From NCBI GenBank assembly GCA_002422545.1, contig DIWF01000020.1, forward strand, positions 1-46,717: a DNA stretch of 46,717 nt, given 5' to 3'. Source of the DNA: Firmicutes bacterium UBA6113. Its GTDB lineage: Bacteria; Bacillota; Clostridia; Tissierellales; Sedimentibacteraceae. Position 1 is the first letter of the stretch. Each line of letters begins with the position of its first letter. Under the pieces are notes generated by a model, which saw only the letters and a list, made by a program, of their open reading frames with translations, made no database searches and had not been told where the DNA came from. The position numbers were made by a program, and so were the translations under genes. Positions 16,519-25,874 of this stretch are shown here, one piece after another.

Positions 16519-18216
16519 ATGAAATTTAATGACTATGAATATGTTCGACCGGAAGTAGACTCAGTCAGGGCAAAGTTTTCATCACTTATAGAAAAATTCA
16601 ACAATTCAGACAGCGCAGACGATCAATATAACATAATAAATGAACTGAACGAAATATCAAAAAATGTGGACACCATGTTCAACTTGGCTTCAATAAGGCA
16701 TTCCATCAACACTGCAGATGAATTTTACGACAAGGAAAATGAATATATGGATGAAGCTGCCCCCATATTCAAAGGCTTGACCGTTGAATACTACAAGGCC
16801 CTTATAAATTCCAAATTCAAAGAAGAACTTAAGAAAAGTATTCCTCCTCAGTATTTCACCATGGCTGAACTTGAAATCAAATCATTTTCTGATGATGTAA
16901 TTGCAGAGCTGCAGGAAGAAAACAGGCTCCAAAGCGAATACGACAAGCTTGTTTCCTCGGCAAAGATAAATTATGACGGCAAGGTTTTGAACCTGTCTCA
17001 AATGCAGCCATACATGCAGTCAGCAGACAGAAGCATAAGAAAAGAATCATATGAGAAATACAGCGGATTCTTCAAGGACAATTTAGATAAATTTGATGAA
17101 ATTTATGACAAGCTTGTTAAAGTGAGAAACAAAATTGCTGTGAAACTTGGATACAAGAACTTCGTGGAGCTTGGATACATCAGGCTTCACCGCTCAGAAT
17201 ACAATTCCAAAGATGTTGAAGGTTACAGAAACCAGGTACTTAAATACATAGTTCCGCTGACTATAAAACTTAGAGAGCGCCAGGCTAAGAGACTTGGAAT
17301 TGAAAACTTAAAATACTATGACAAGGATTTAATCTTTACAACAGGCAATGCCACCCCTAAAGGAAATACAGAGTGGATGCTTGACAATGCTCAAAAAATG
17401 TATACAGAGCTTTCAAAGGAAACCGGCGAATTTTTTAACTACATGGTTGAAAGCGACTTGTTTGACCTTGAGACAAAACCAAACAAACAATCCGGTGGAT
17501 ACTGCACATTCATTCAAAATTACAAATCTCCTTTTATTTTTGCAAACTCTAATGGAACATCTGACGATGTTGATACACTCACTCATGAGGCAGGTCATGC
17601 ATTCCAGGTTTATGAAAGCAGGAACATAGAGTTCCCTGAACTTATATTCCCAACGCTTGAAGCATGCGAAATCCACTCAATGAGCATGGAATTCATAACA
17701 TGGCCGTGGATGAAACTGTTCTTTAAAGAAGATGAACTGAAATACAAATTTTCACATTTGTCAAAATCCATGCTGTTCATACCTTACGGCGTAACCGTAG
17801 ATGAATTCCAGCACAAGGTTTATGAAAATCCGGATCTTACTCCGGCTGAAAGAAGAATTCTTTGGAGAGAAACAGAAAAGAAATATCTTCCATGGATTGA
17901 CTATGAAGACAATCAATTCTATGAAGAAGGCGGATACTGGTTCAGACAGGGACACATATTTGATGATCCGTTTTATTACATTGACTACACGTTGGCTCAG
18001 GTTTGCGCTTTTCAGTACTGGGTTAAATTCACTTTTGAAGATAAAAAAAAGGCGTGGGAAGATTATCACCACCTTTGCCAAATCGGAGGAAGCAAGCCGT
18101 TCCTTGAGCTTCTGAAAGAAGGAAACTTAAACAGTCCATTTGAAGATTCAACCATAGAATCAGTAATTGAACCAATCAATAATTGGCTGGACAATGTTGA
18201 CGACACAAGACTGTAA
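16519..18216 (+). CDS. pepF: M3-family oligoendopeptidase F
   Basis: 565 residues. Zinc-metallopeptidase motif HEAGH in TLTHEAGHAFQVYES (near residue 359) with a downstream Glu in FPTLEACEIHSMSME as third ligand. C-terminal region QFYEEGGYWFRQGHIFDDPFYYIDY is typical of the M3 oligoendopeptidase group. Cytosolic; cleaves short peptides, fitting a peptide- and amino-acid-fermenting lifestyle. Strong AGGAGG ribosome site. Single gene with its own terminator. Confidence 0.95.
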   Translation: MKFNDYEYVRPEVDSVRAKFSSLIEKFNNSDSADDQYNIINELNEISKNVDTMFNLASIRHSINTADEFYDKENEYMDEAAPIFKGLTVEYYKALINSKFKEELKKSIPPQYFTMAELEIKSFSDDVIAELQEENRLQSEYDKLVSSAKINYDGKVLNLSQMQPYMQSADRSIRKESYEKYSGFFKDNLDKFDEIYDKLVKVRNKIAVKLGYKNFVELGYIRLHRSEYNSKDVEGYRNQVLKYIVPLTIKLRERQAKRLGIENLKYYDKDLIFTTGNATPKGNTEWMLDNAQKMYTELSKETGEFFNYMVESDLFDLETKPNKQSGGYCTFIQNYKSPFIFANSNGTSDDVDTLTHEAGHAFQVYESRNIEFPELIFPTLEACEIHSMSMEFITWPWMKLFFKEDELKYKFSHLSKSMLFIPYGVTVDEFQHKVYENPDLTPAERRILWRETEKKYLPWIDYEDNQFYEEGGYWFRQGHIFDDPFYYIDYTLAQVCAFQYWVKFTFEDKKKAWEDYHHLCQIGGSKPFLELLKEGNLNSPFEDSTIESVIEPINNWLDNVDDTRL

Positions 18217-18292
18217 ACTTAATGAATAATATGAGTAGATATTACTTTTTCATCTACACATAAAATAAAACCTTTTTTAGCAGTGTATAATA

Positions 18293-18340
18293 AAAAACCT
18301 CAAATTTCCACATCTAAATATGGAAACTAGAGGTTTTTTT
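18293..18340. terminator. Bidirectional terminator between pepF and PFOR
   Basis: AAAAAACCTC...TTTCCA / TGGAAA...GAGGTTTTTT: interrupted stem with T runs on both strands, serving the two convergent genes. Confidence 0.88.
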
Positions 18341-18357
18341 ATTTAGGATTTTAGCTT

Positions 18358-21300
18358 TTAGTTGTTTTCAGCCATCTTTTTATATTTCTCATATTTTTGT
18401 TTTGCATTTATTTCAGCCATTCCATAAAGTTCATCTGCAATATCAGGGAATGTCTTCTTCAGTGAAGTGTATCTTACTTCAGAATTCAAGAAATCAATGA
18501 ATTTGCCGTTTGGTTCTTTTGAATCAAGTTGAAACGGATTCTTGCCTTCTTTTTCAAGTCTTGGGTCGAATCTGTATAGATGCCAGTATCCAGTGTCAAC
18601 TGCATTCTTTTCCTGAGCTATGCTCTTGCCCATTCCTGCCTTAAGTCCATGGTTGATGCATGGAGCGTAGCAAATTACCAAACTTGGTCCATCATAACTT
18701 TCAGCTTCCTTCAATGCCTTTACAGCTTGGTTCATGTCGGCTCCCAATGCTATCTGAGCAACATATACATAACCATACGTTGCAGCAATCATTCCCAAGT
18801 CTTTCTTTCTCAGCTGTTTTCCTGCAGTAGCAAATTTAGCAACTGCCGCTGTAGGAGTTGATTTTGAAGACTGTCCACCTGTGTTAGAGTAAACTTCTGT
18901 GTCAAACACCATTAGGTTCACATCTTCGCCTGATGCCAGAACATGGTCAAGTCCGCCGTATCCGATGTCATATGCCCATCCGTCTCCGCCTGTTATCCAT
19001 ACTGATTTTTTTATCAGGTAATCTTTTTTCTTTTCTATTTGTTCAACTATGCTGTCTAAATTGCTGTCTGTTTCCTTATTTTCAAATCCTGCAATTATCT
19101 TGTTTGAAATTCTTATATTTTCTTCAGGATTTTTAATTGTATTAATCCACACTCTGAAATCTGCTGCTCTTTTTGTGTCTGCAGAAAAAGTGATGTATTC
19201 TTCCATCAACATCTGGATTTTTTCTCTCATTTTCTTTGTAGCTATTGCCATTCCGTATCCAAACTCTGCATTGTCTTCAAACAACGAACTTGCCCAAGCT
19301 GGTCCCTTACCTTCATGATTCTTGCAGAATGATGAACTTGGAGATGAACCTCCCCATATGCTTGAACAGCCTGATGCATTTGCTACCAGCATTCTTTCTC
19401 CGTAAAGCTGTGTAACAAGCTTGGAATATGGAGTTTCCCCGCAACCTGCGCATGCTCCTGAAAACTGTAAGAGTGGCTGATTGAACTGGCTTCCTTTTAC
19501 TGAATACTTGTTCATTCCTGTTTCTTTTTGTTTGATATTGTCCACTGCATAATACCAGTTGTCTGATTGTACTTCATTTTCTTCTTCAAATGGTGTCATC
19601 ACCAATGCTTTTTCTTTAGCAGGACATACATCTGCACAGTTTCCGCAGCCTGTGCAGTCAAGTGTTGAAACCTGCATTCTGTACGTGAATTCTTCAAGAC
19701 CCTTGCCTGATGCTTTTTTAGCTTCAAATGCCTCCGGTTTTGAAGAATCTTCTTCCTTGTCAAGAAGGAATGGTCTTATTGCAGCATGAGGACATACCAA
19801 TGAACATTGATTGCACTGAATACAGTTGTCTATCTTCCATTTAGGGACATTAACAGCAACTCCTCTTTTTTCATAAGCTGAAGTTCCTGAAGGAATTTCT
19901 CCTCTTACCTTCTGCTCACCCAAAAATAAACTTACAGGGAGTGAGTCTCCTTCTAATCTGTTCATAGGCTCAAGGATGTTCTTTACAAAGTCAGTTTTTT
20001 CTCTTATCTCAGTCTTTTCCTCATGCACTGCTTCTTTCCATGAATCCCTGACTTTGATTTCAACTAATTCTGTTATACCTTTTTCAACCGCAGCATTGTT
20101 CATGTTGACTATTTTTTCGCCTTTAGAACCGTAATCCTTAACTATTGAGTCCTTGAGGTGTTTTGCAGCTTCTTCCATCGGTATTATTTCTGCAAGCTTG
20201 AAGAATGCTGACTGCATTATCATGTTTGTTCTTCCGCCGAGACCAATTTCTTCAGCTATTTTTGTTGCATTTATTGTATAGAATCTTATGTTGTTTTCAT
20301 AAAGATATCTTTTTATCTTTGATGGAAGGTTCTTGTCCAGATCATCTTCATTCCATACTGTGTTTAACAGGAACACTCCGTTTTTCTTAAGGCCTTTAAG
20401 CAGGTCATAGTTGAAAACATATGACTGTTTTGAACATGATATGAAATCTGCATCAGTTATAAGGTATACAGATTTTATAGGGTTGTTTCCGAATCTCAGG
20501 TGTGATATGGTTACTCCGCCTGATTTCTTGCTGTCATAGGAGAAATATGCCTGTACATATTTATCTGTGTTGTCACCTATTATTTTTATGGCACTTTTGT
20601 TTGCACCTACAGTTCCATCAGAACCAAATCCCCAGAACTTGCACTTTATTGTTCCCTTAGGTTCAGTCATTATGATTTTGCTGCAGTCTAATGATGTGTA
20701 AGTAACATCATCTTCAATTCCTATTGTGAATCTATCTTTAGGCTTGTCTTGTTTTAAATTTTCATAAACTGCAAGTATCTGACTTGGAGTTGTGTCTTTA
20801 GATGCAAGACCATATCTTCCACCTATTACTACAGGTCTGTTTTCTTCGTTATTGTAAATGTATGAAACATCAAGGTGAAGCGGTTCTGCCATTGCTCCTT
20901 TTTCTTTCGTTCTGTCAAGCACCGCAATTTTCTTTACAGTTGAAGGCATCTGGCTTAAGAAATATTTCTTTGAAAATGGTCTGAAAAGCCTTACTTTTAA
21001 AAGGCCTATTTTTTCTCCCTGAGCCAAGAGGAAGTCTACGGTTTCTTCTATTGTTTCTGAAACAGACCCCATTGCCACTATTACTCTTTCAGCATCAGGA
21101 GAGCCGTAGTAGTTGAAAGGTTTGTAATTTCTTCCTGTAAGCTTGCTTATTTCTTTCATATATTCAACTGTTGTTTCAACAATGTCTTCGTAGTGTTTAT
21201 TTGATGCTTCCGCTGACTGGAAGTATATGTCCGGGTTTTGTGCTGTTCCCTTTGTAACCGGTCTTTCAGGGCTTAAGGATCTGTTTCTGAATGCATCTAC

Positions 21301-21897
21301 GGCATCCATATCAACAATTTTAGCAAGGTCATCATAATCGAGCACTTCTATTTTCTGAAGTTCATGTGATGTTCTGAAGCCGTCAAAGAAATGCATAAAA
21401 GGGATGCTTCCTTTTATAGCTGAAAGATGTGCCACAGCTCCTAAATCCATTGCTTCCTGAACGCTTGTAGATGAAATCATTGCAAAACCTGTTTGTCTTG
21501 CTGCCATAACATCCTGATGGTCTCCGAATATGCTAAGTGCATGGCTTGATAAAGCTCTGGCTGCCACATGGAATACGCCCGGAAGAAGCTCTCCGGCTAT
21601 TTTGTACATATTTGGTATCATGAGAAGAAGCCCCTGGCTTGCTGTATATGTAGTCGTCAAAGCTCCTGCAGTAAGTGAACCGTGCACTGCTCCAGATGCA
21701 CCTGCTTCTGATTGAAGTTCAGAAACCAAAACTTTTTGTCCAAATATATTTTTCTTTCCATTTGCAGACCATTCGTCAATGTGTTCTGCCATATCTGTTG
21801 ATGGAGTTATTGGATATATTGCAGCCACATCGGTAAATGCATATGAAACATATGCTGCAGCCGTATTTCCATCCATTGTTTGCATTCTTTTAATCAT
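18358..21897 (-). CDS. nifJ: Pyruvate:ferredoxin (flavodoxin) oxidoreductase, single-chain
   Basis: 1179 residues, the full-length homodimeric enzyme: oxidative decarboxylation of pyruvate to acetyl-CoA and CO2 with reduction of ferredoxin; thiamine-PP and three 4Fe-4S clusters. Seen in order: N-terminal pyrimidine-binding domain with AYAFTDVAAIYPITPSTDMA, ferredoxin-like insert with CIQCNQCSLVCPHAA and CTGCGNCADVCPA, C-terminal PP domain with CAGCGETPY, GCSSIWGGSSPSS and GGDGWAYDIGYGGLDH. Its ATG follows the stop codon of the sigma-54 activator directly (TAAATG), and its AAAGGAGA ribosome site lies inside the end of that gene, so it is co-translated as the last gene of the TRAP operon. The coupling suggests that the operon substrate ends as pyruvate or a close 2-oxoacid. 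Confidence 0.97.
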   Translation of the reverse strand: MIKRMQTMDGNTAAAYVSYAFTDVAAIYPITPSTDMAEHIDEWSANGKKNIFGQKVLVSELQSEAGASGAVHGSLTAGALTTTYTASQGLLLMIPNMYKIAGELLPGVFHVAARALSSHALSIFGDHQDVMAARQTGFAMISSTSVQEAMDLGAVAHLSAIKGSIPFMHFFDGFRTSHELQKIEVLDYDDLAKIVDMDAVDAFRNRSLSPERPVTKGTAQNPDIYFQSAEASNKHYEDIVETTVEYMKEISKLTGRNYKPFNYYGSPDAERVIVAMGSVSETIEETVDFLLAQGEKIGLLKVRLFRPFSKKYFLSQMPSTVKKIAVLDRTKEKGAMAEPLHLDVSYIYNNEENRPVVIGGRYGLASKDTTPSQILAVYENLKQDKPKDRFTIGIEDDVTYTSLDCSKIIMTEPKGTIKCKFWGFGSDGTVGANKSAIKIIGDNTDKYVQAYFSYDSKKSGGVTISHLRFGNNPIKSVYLITDADFISCSKQSYVFNYDLLKGLKKNGVFLLNTVWNEDDLDKNLPSKIKRYLYENNIRFYTINATKIAEEIGLGGRTNMIMQSAFFKLAEIIPMEEAAKHLKDSIVKDYGSKGEKIVNMNNAAVEKGITELVEIKVRDSWKEAVHEEKTEIREKTDFVKNILEPMNRLEGDSLPVSLFLGEQKVRGEIPSGTSAYEKRGVAVNVPKWKIDNCIQCNQCSLVCPHAAIRPFLLDKEEDSSKPEAFEAKKASGKGLEEFTYRMQVSTLDCTGCGNCADVCPAKEKALVMTPFEEENEVQSDNWYYAVDNIKQKETGMNKYSVKGSQFNQPLLQFSGACAGCGETPYSKLVTQLYGERMLVANASGCSSIWGGSSPSSSFCKNHEGKGPAWASSLFEDNAEFGYGMAIATKKMREKIQMLMEEYITFSADTKRAADFRVWINTIKNPEENIRISNKIIAGFENKETDSNLDSIVEQIEKKKDYLIKKSVWITGGDGWAYDIGYGGLDHVLASGEDVNLMVFDTEVYSNTGGQSSKSTPTAAVAKFATAGKQLRKKDLGMIAATYGYVYVAQIALGADMNQAVKALKEAESYDGPSLVICYAPCINHGLKAGMGKSIAQEKNAVDTGYWHLYRFDPRLEKEGKNPFQLDSKEPNGKFIDFLNSEVRYTSLKKTFPDIADELYGMAEINAKQKYEKYKKMAENN

Positions 21898-23358
21898 TTA
21901 TGTCTCCTTTATTTGATTTTCTTTGATTTCTTTCATTTTATTTAATTTATAAGCCACCTGATAATACTTTAATTCTATTCCTTTTTTATTTAATATGTTA
22001 GCTATTTTTCTTGGTCCATAGTCATTCCTAGCCAGCTCAATTATCAGATTATCAACTTCAAATCTATCTCTAACTTCTTCTTTAACAGAAATTTCATCTA
22101 GAACCCTGTTATCTTGTTTTGGATAATCATGAGCATCTTTTAATTCAGTAGGCACGTTCTCAATACCAACATTGGTTACAATCGTTGTTCTTACTAGGTT
22201 AGGATTAATTAAAGGCACTGCTGAGTCTATGCTTGAATTAATCACATCCCGAAACTGTCTTATGTTTCTCGGATAATTGAAGTTAATTAGTAAGGATCGC
22301 ACTTGTTCATCAAACTCTATTTTTAAATCAATACCGTATCTTTCCTTTGCTTCGACCTCATACTTCTTGACAAATGTATTCAATAATGTCTGTTTCTCCA
22401 TACATGTTCTGTCTCTCAACGGATGCAAAAACAGTTCATATTGAGCCAGTCTTTGATAAAGTTCAGGCATAAAAACATTTTGCAAATTTTTTGTAGAAGC
22501 TGCAATGACAATCACGTTGATTTTTCTGTCTTTTATATCTCCGATTCTTCTTACATACCCTGATTCAAGAACTTTTAAAAGCAAGTTCTGATAATTATCT
22601 AAAGTGTGAGCTTCATCCAAGAACAGAATCCCACCATCTGCCATCTCAAACAAACCCTTTTTATCCTTGGCTCCGGTATATGACCCTTCATTGCACCCAA
22701 ACACTTCCATTGCAGCAATATCAGCATTTGTATATTGAGCGCAATTGACTTCAACAAAAGTCGCTTCGCTTTTTATTACTCCAATTTCTTTTGCATATTC
22801 ATAAATTGAACGAGCGAGCAATGTCTTTCCTGTTCCTGATTCTCCGGTTATAATAGAATGTCTTGGTCCTCCCAAGGATCCTATACTCTTCTTGGCCTTT
22901 GCAATTGTATCTTTTATGCTTCCATTCCAACCAACAATTGATGTAAAAATATCCTCAGCCTTGCCGATGGAGTTTCTTAACTCTAACTCTTCCAATCTAT
23001 CATTAAGCCTGGTAACTTCTGTAATATCTGTAAAAATTGCATATCCTCCAATTAGTGAAAACTTGGAAAATATCGGATATGCATGGACCTTGTAGATTTT
23101 CCCATTGTTGTGTCTCACTTTATCAAAGTGTACCTGTTTTCCAGTCTTCAGAACATTTATCAATGCTGCCTGAGGATAGAATTCAGAAATATGATGACCT
23201 ATCATATCCTTAGACAAACAATTGACATATTCACCTGACAAATTGTTCGAATATGTCAACATCCCTTCTGCATTTACAACATTTACACCTTCCCTCAAAT
23301 TATCCAGCAATTCAAATATTATTTTGTTATTTTCTTCGCCATTGATCAATTCCGGCAT
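21898..23358 (-). CDS. PAS-containing sigma-54-dependent transcriptional activator
   Basis: 486 residues: N-terminal PAS domain (roughly 10-125, ending FTDITEVTRL), AAA+ domain (roughly 140-380) and C-terminal helix-turn-helix (roughly 440-480, YGPRKIANILNKKGIELKYYQVAYKLNK). Walker A ITGESGTGKTLLA and Walker B GGILFLDEAHTL are intact. The loop that contacts sigma-54 reads GSYTGA, a conservative variant of GAFTGA. There is no receiver domain, so it probably senses a small ligand or redox state through PAS. A -24/-12 promoter stands upstream of dctP, at the head of the same array, so self-inclusive control is likely. Starts 12 bases after the preceding stop; ribosome site GGCGGTGA. Confidence 0.94.
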   Translation of the reverse strand: MPELINGEENNKIIFELLDNLREGVNVVNAEGMLTYSNNLSGEYVNCLSKDMIGHHISEFYPQAALINVLKTGKQVHFDKVRHNNGKIYKVHAYPIFSKFSLIGGYAIFTDITEVTRLNDRLEELELRNSIGKAEDIFTSIVGWNGSIKDTIAKAKKSIGSLGGPRHSIITGESGTGKTLLARSIYEYAKEIGVIKSEATFVEVNCAQYTNADIAAMEVFGCNEGSYTGAKDKKGLFEMADGGILFLDEAHTLDNYQNLLLKVLESGYVRRIGDIKDRKINVIVIAASTKNLQNVFMPELYQRLAQYELFLHPLRDRTCMEKQTLLNTFVKKYEVEAKERYGIDLKIEFDEQVRSLLINFNYPRNIRQFRDVINSSIDSAVPLINPNLVRTTIVTNVGIENVPTELKDAHDYPKQDNRVLDEISVKEEVRDRFEVDNLIIELARNDYGPRKIANILNKKGIELKYYQVAYKLNKMKEIKENQIKET

Positions 23359-23369
23359 AATTTCACCGC

Positions 23370-23948
23370 CTATATGCTAATATATTCCGTTTCTCCGAAA
23401 CAGTATGTCATTATAATACCATTTTCCAGACTGCCTGTCCCGTCTTTTATAATTATAGCAATATCAATATTGTTGTTTTTTAATATTTGTTCAATCTTAC
23501 TGATTGGAATTATCTTATTTTCACCAACTGCTATTTCAGAAAAAATATTTTTGGCTACAGCTTTTTCACCCTTAATCATAAGTCCGGGACCGCCAGGCAA
23601 CGCCGCAACACAGTATCCGTTACCTACATCATATATATTATTGTCAGCGGTCTTTCCAATAATAAATGGATTTCCTATAATTCCTCCTGTAGGTCCTTTA
23701 GCATTTGGAACATAAGTACTTAGAGCCAAACCCTTTACATAATTGGGTGAAATTTCTGCGATCCTTTCATGCAGTTTGAAATCAACATCATAAGGATCAT
23801 CCGTATTTATATCTAATGACAATGTATTGATACGAGAAAATACATTTAATCCTTCTAACTTATAAACTTCTTCACAAATTCCTGCCCCTATAACAGGATA
23901 TCCGTCCAATGTTTTTGATGAAAATACAAAAATTATATCCTTACACAT
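23370..23948 (-). CDS. Unknown operon protein U5 (192 aa)
   Basis: Family not recognised. 192 residues, soluble, no signal peptide. Features: Gly/Pro-rich loop NAKGPTGGIIGNPFIIGKT near residue 85, then GNGYCVAALPGGPGLMIKG near 110, and a C-terminal ITYCFGETEY-like end (MTYCFGETEYISI). The KGPTG motif also occurs in the 340-residue protein of the same operon. The start overlaps the preceding molybdopterin-binding-like gene by 16 bases, so the two are translationally coupled. Its conserved-looking Gly/Cys loop hints at a cofactor- or substrate-binding role, but no reaction can be named. Confidence 0.75.
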   Translation of the reverse strand: MCKDIIFVFSSKTLDGYPVIGAGICEEVYKLEGLNVFSRINTLSLDINTDDPYDVDFKLHERIAEISPNYVKGLALSTYVPNAKGPTGGIIGNPFIIGKTADNNIYDVGNGYCVAALPGGPGLMIKGEKAVAKNIFSEIAVGENKIIPISKIEQILKNNNIDIAIIIKDGTGSLENGIIMTYCFGETEYISI

Positions 23949-24475
23949 TTAATTCCTGCATTAGATGAATAATTTAATATTACAGCCTCTGATACCTTCT
24001 CGCATATAGTACTGTTGTCTTCAACACCATCCTTGTAGCACGCAACTAAGGCCTTTACAGCTGAAACTGCTTCCACATATGGGCCGGGAACATTTATAAT
24101 TTTTGTTGGTTCCTTAGTGCTGCAGACTATTTTTGACCATAGATGACCGTTTTTTCCGTAGATTTCAACTGCATTGTAAGAAGTTAGAAGCTTAAGCATT
24201 GCAGTGTGCGTGTAATCTTCCGATAAACTAGACTCAAATCTGTGTCCTCCCCCGGAACCTCCAATTATAATAACCAAATCATATTTGTTACTGACACACC
24301 TATCTATTACTTCAATTATTTCTTTTTCACTGTCTTTGATAGGTTTTAATCTGGTTACTTCACATGTAGGATAATTTTCAAGTATAATTTGCATAATTGC
24401 CGGACTATTAGTATCAATTACTATACCGCTTAGCACTTCATTTCCAGTAGGTATTATCACAACATTATTCAGCAA
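23933..24475 (-). CDS. Molybdopterin-binding-like (MoaB/CinA fold) protein U4
   Basis: About 180 residues with the layout of the MoCF/MogA-CinA domain: N-terminal VVIIPTGNEVLSGIVIDTNS, then VIDRCVSNKYDLVIIIGGSGGG, then a proline-containing NVPGPYVEA loop. Family members bind molybdopterin or related nucleotides, but this one stands in a catabolic operon without molybdenum-cofactor genes, so the fold may have another use. The longest frame begins at 24544 inside the upstream gene; AGAGGTGG with seven-base spacing supports TTG 24475 instead. It overlaps the preceding gene by 11 bases. Confidence 0.65.
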   Translation of the reverse strand: MLNNVVIIPTGNEVLSGIVIDTNSPAIMQIILENYPTCEVTRLKPIKDSEKEIIEVIDRCVSNKYDLVIIIGGSGGGHRFESSLSEDYTHTAMLKLLTSYNAVEIYGKNGHLWSKIVCSTKEPTKIINVPGPYVEAVSAVKALVACYKDGVEDNSTICEKVSEAVILNYSSNAGIKCVRI

Positions 24476-24827
24476 TATTAAGCCACCTCTCTCTTGCACA
24501 ACCGGTATATTCACCCCTTGGCACTTTTTCATAATCAACTTCAACTATTTCTTCAGCACTGTCAATTTTAATTACATCTAAAGCTGTAATACCTTCAGTG
24601 ATTGATATTGCTTCAACTATACCCTCTTCATTTTCGAAAATAGAATTTTTATCAAGCCCATAAACGTCCATATCAATAGATTCTCCTGTTACACCAATAA
24701 CCCTTACTCTTTTGTCAATTACTTCTTCAATCTTTTTTTCTAATTCATATGGTTTTAGTCCTGTAACCCTTAAGCCTCTGATTTTAACAACTGTCTTATC
24801 CACGTATGCAATTATACCTGTATCCAT
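24465..24827 (-). CDS. Unknown operon protein U3 (120 aa)
   Basis: Not recognised. 120 residues, acidic, no signal peptide or membrane helix. The N-terminus is a beta-rich stretch (GIIAYVDKTVVKIRGLRVTG); the C-terminal part is VDYEKVPRGEYTGCARERWL. The only cysteine is in that C-terminal CARER segment. Starts ten bases after U2 with GAGGTGAAAG upstream, and overlaps U4. The size suggests a small subunit or accessory partner of the neighbouring proteins (inference). Confidence 0.7.
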   Translation of the reverse strand: MDTGIIAYVDKTVVKIRGLRVTGLKPYELEKKIEEVIDKRVRVIGVTGESIDMDVYGLDKNSIFENEEGIVEAISITEGITALDVIKIDSAEEIVEVDYEKVPRGEYTGCARERWLNIAE

Positions 24828-24836
24828 CTTTCACCT

Positions 24837-25859
24837 CTACATATTTACAGCTACAATACTTACCACTTCATTTGCATTCAACAAAACTGGATTTTCAACT
24901 CCAGGGATTATGGTATCTGCTTGTTCAATGATTTCTTGTTCGGATAATTTTTTTGATGACTGTCTTAAACTATCCATTGTTATTCCTACACTTTCCAACT
25001 CTACAATTGCCTTTTCAGTTATATTTTCAGTAGCAATTTCTGCTCCATATGCCTTTGCAACTGCCAAAACCGCTGGAGAACAGCCAATATTAAGTCCTGG
25101 TACCATTCCAGCATTTAATGCCTTCAAAATATATTTTGCTAAAACAGATTTTTGAGCTGCTATTATTGGAATGTGTTTTTTTAATGTCTTAGCATACTGT
25201 CCTGAACCGTGAGCCGTATCACCTGCTTTAAATTGCCTTGTTGGAAATACTCTTCCATACTTTTCAGCAACAGTCATTCCAATTCCTACTGAAATAACTT
25301 CACCTGTTGAACCCATTAATATTTTCCCGTCTTTCATTACTTCAAGCTGACCTAATATTGGAAGAAGTATTTCCTCCATTGTAACAGCATTCATCATTTC
25401 AGTTGCAGAGTTATTATTCACTGCTCTTCCTGTCATTACAGCGTTGTGCACAGGAATTAGCTTCTTTGAAGGATTTGGTCCCCTGAACAACTTTCTGCCT
25501 TCAAAACCCTTTTTCCATTGCATTAAGTGTGGTTCTTCATTAATGAGTTCATCTGTTACTTCCATATATTCCATTTCTAGAACTCCGAATTCCTTATGAA
25601 CTTTTCCCATATCAGCTGCAGCCATCTTAATAATTGCTCCATCAACCATAATACCATCGCTAGTTGTTGTAACAGCATTCATATCAAATATATTTATTCC
25701 TGTAGGCCCTTTTGTTTCTTCAGCTATTGCTTTAATTACATCCTCATCGGATACATTCGCTGCAATAATATCATTTTTATCTACAAAAGCAATATTTAAA
25801 GGAACAACATTGTTTGGGCCTGCTCCTGCTTTTATTATTCTAACATTAATAACTGCCAT
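24837..25859 (-). CDS. Unknown operon protein U2 (340 aa), putative catalytic subunit
   Basis: Not a family I recognise. 340 residues, soluble. Visible landmarks: EETKGPTGINIFDMN (near 48-62), TTTSDGIMVDGAIIKMAAADMGK (near 65-87), a His-containing FKAGDTAHGSGQYAKTLKKH (near 210-230), and GMVPGLNIGCSPAVLAVAKAYG with a single Gly-flanked Cys (near 252-275). These would suit an active site. It shares the KGPTG motif with U5 of the same operon. Strong AAAGGAGG ribosome site. It is the largest unassigned protein of the operon and is the best candidate for the novel catalytic step. Confidence 0.75.
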   Translation of the reverse strand: MAVINVRIIKAGAGPNNVVPLNIAFVDKNDIIAANVSDEDVIKAIAEETKGPTGINIFDMNAVTTTSDGIMVDGAIIKMAAADMGKVHKEFGVLEMEYMEVTDELINEEPHLMQWKKGFEGRKLFRGPNPSKKLIPVHNAVMTGRAVNNNSATEMMNAVTMEEILLPILGQLEVMKDGKILMGSTGEVISVGIGMTVAEKYGRVFPTRQFKAGDTAHGSGQYAKTLKKHIPIIAAQKSVLAKYILKALNAGMVPGLNIGCSPAVLAVAKAYGAEIATENITEKAIVELESVGITMDSLRQSSKKLSEQEIIEQADTIIPGVENPVLLNANEVVSIVAVNM

Positions 25860-25874
25860 ATAATTTTCCTCCTT

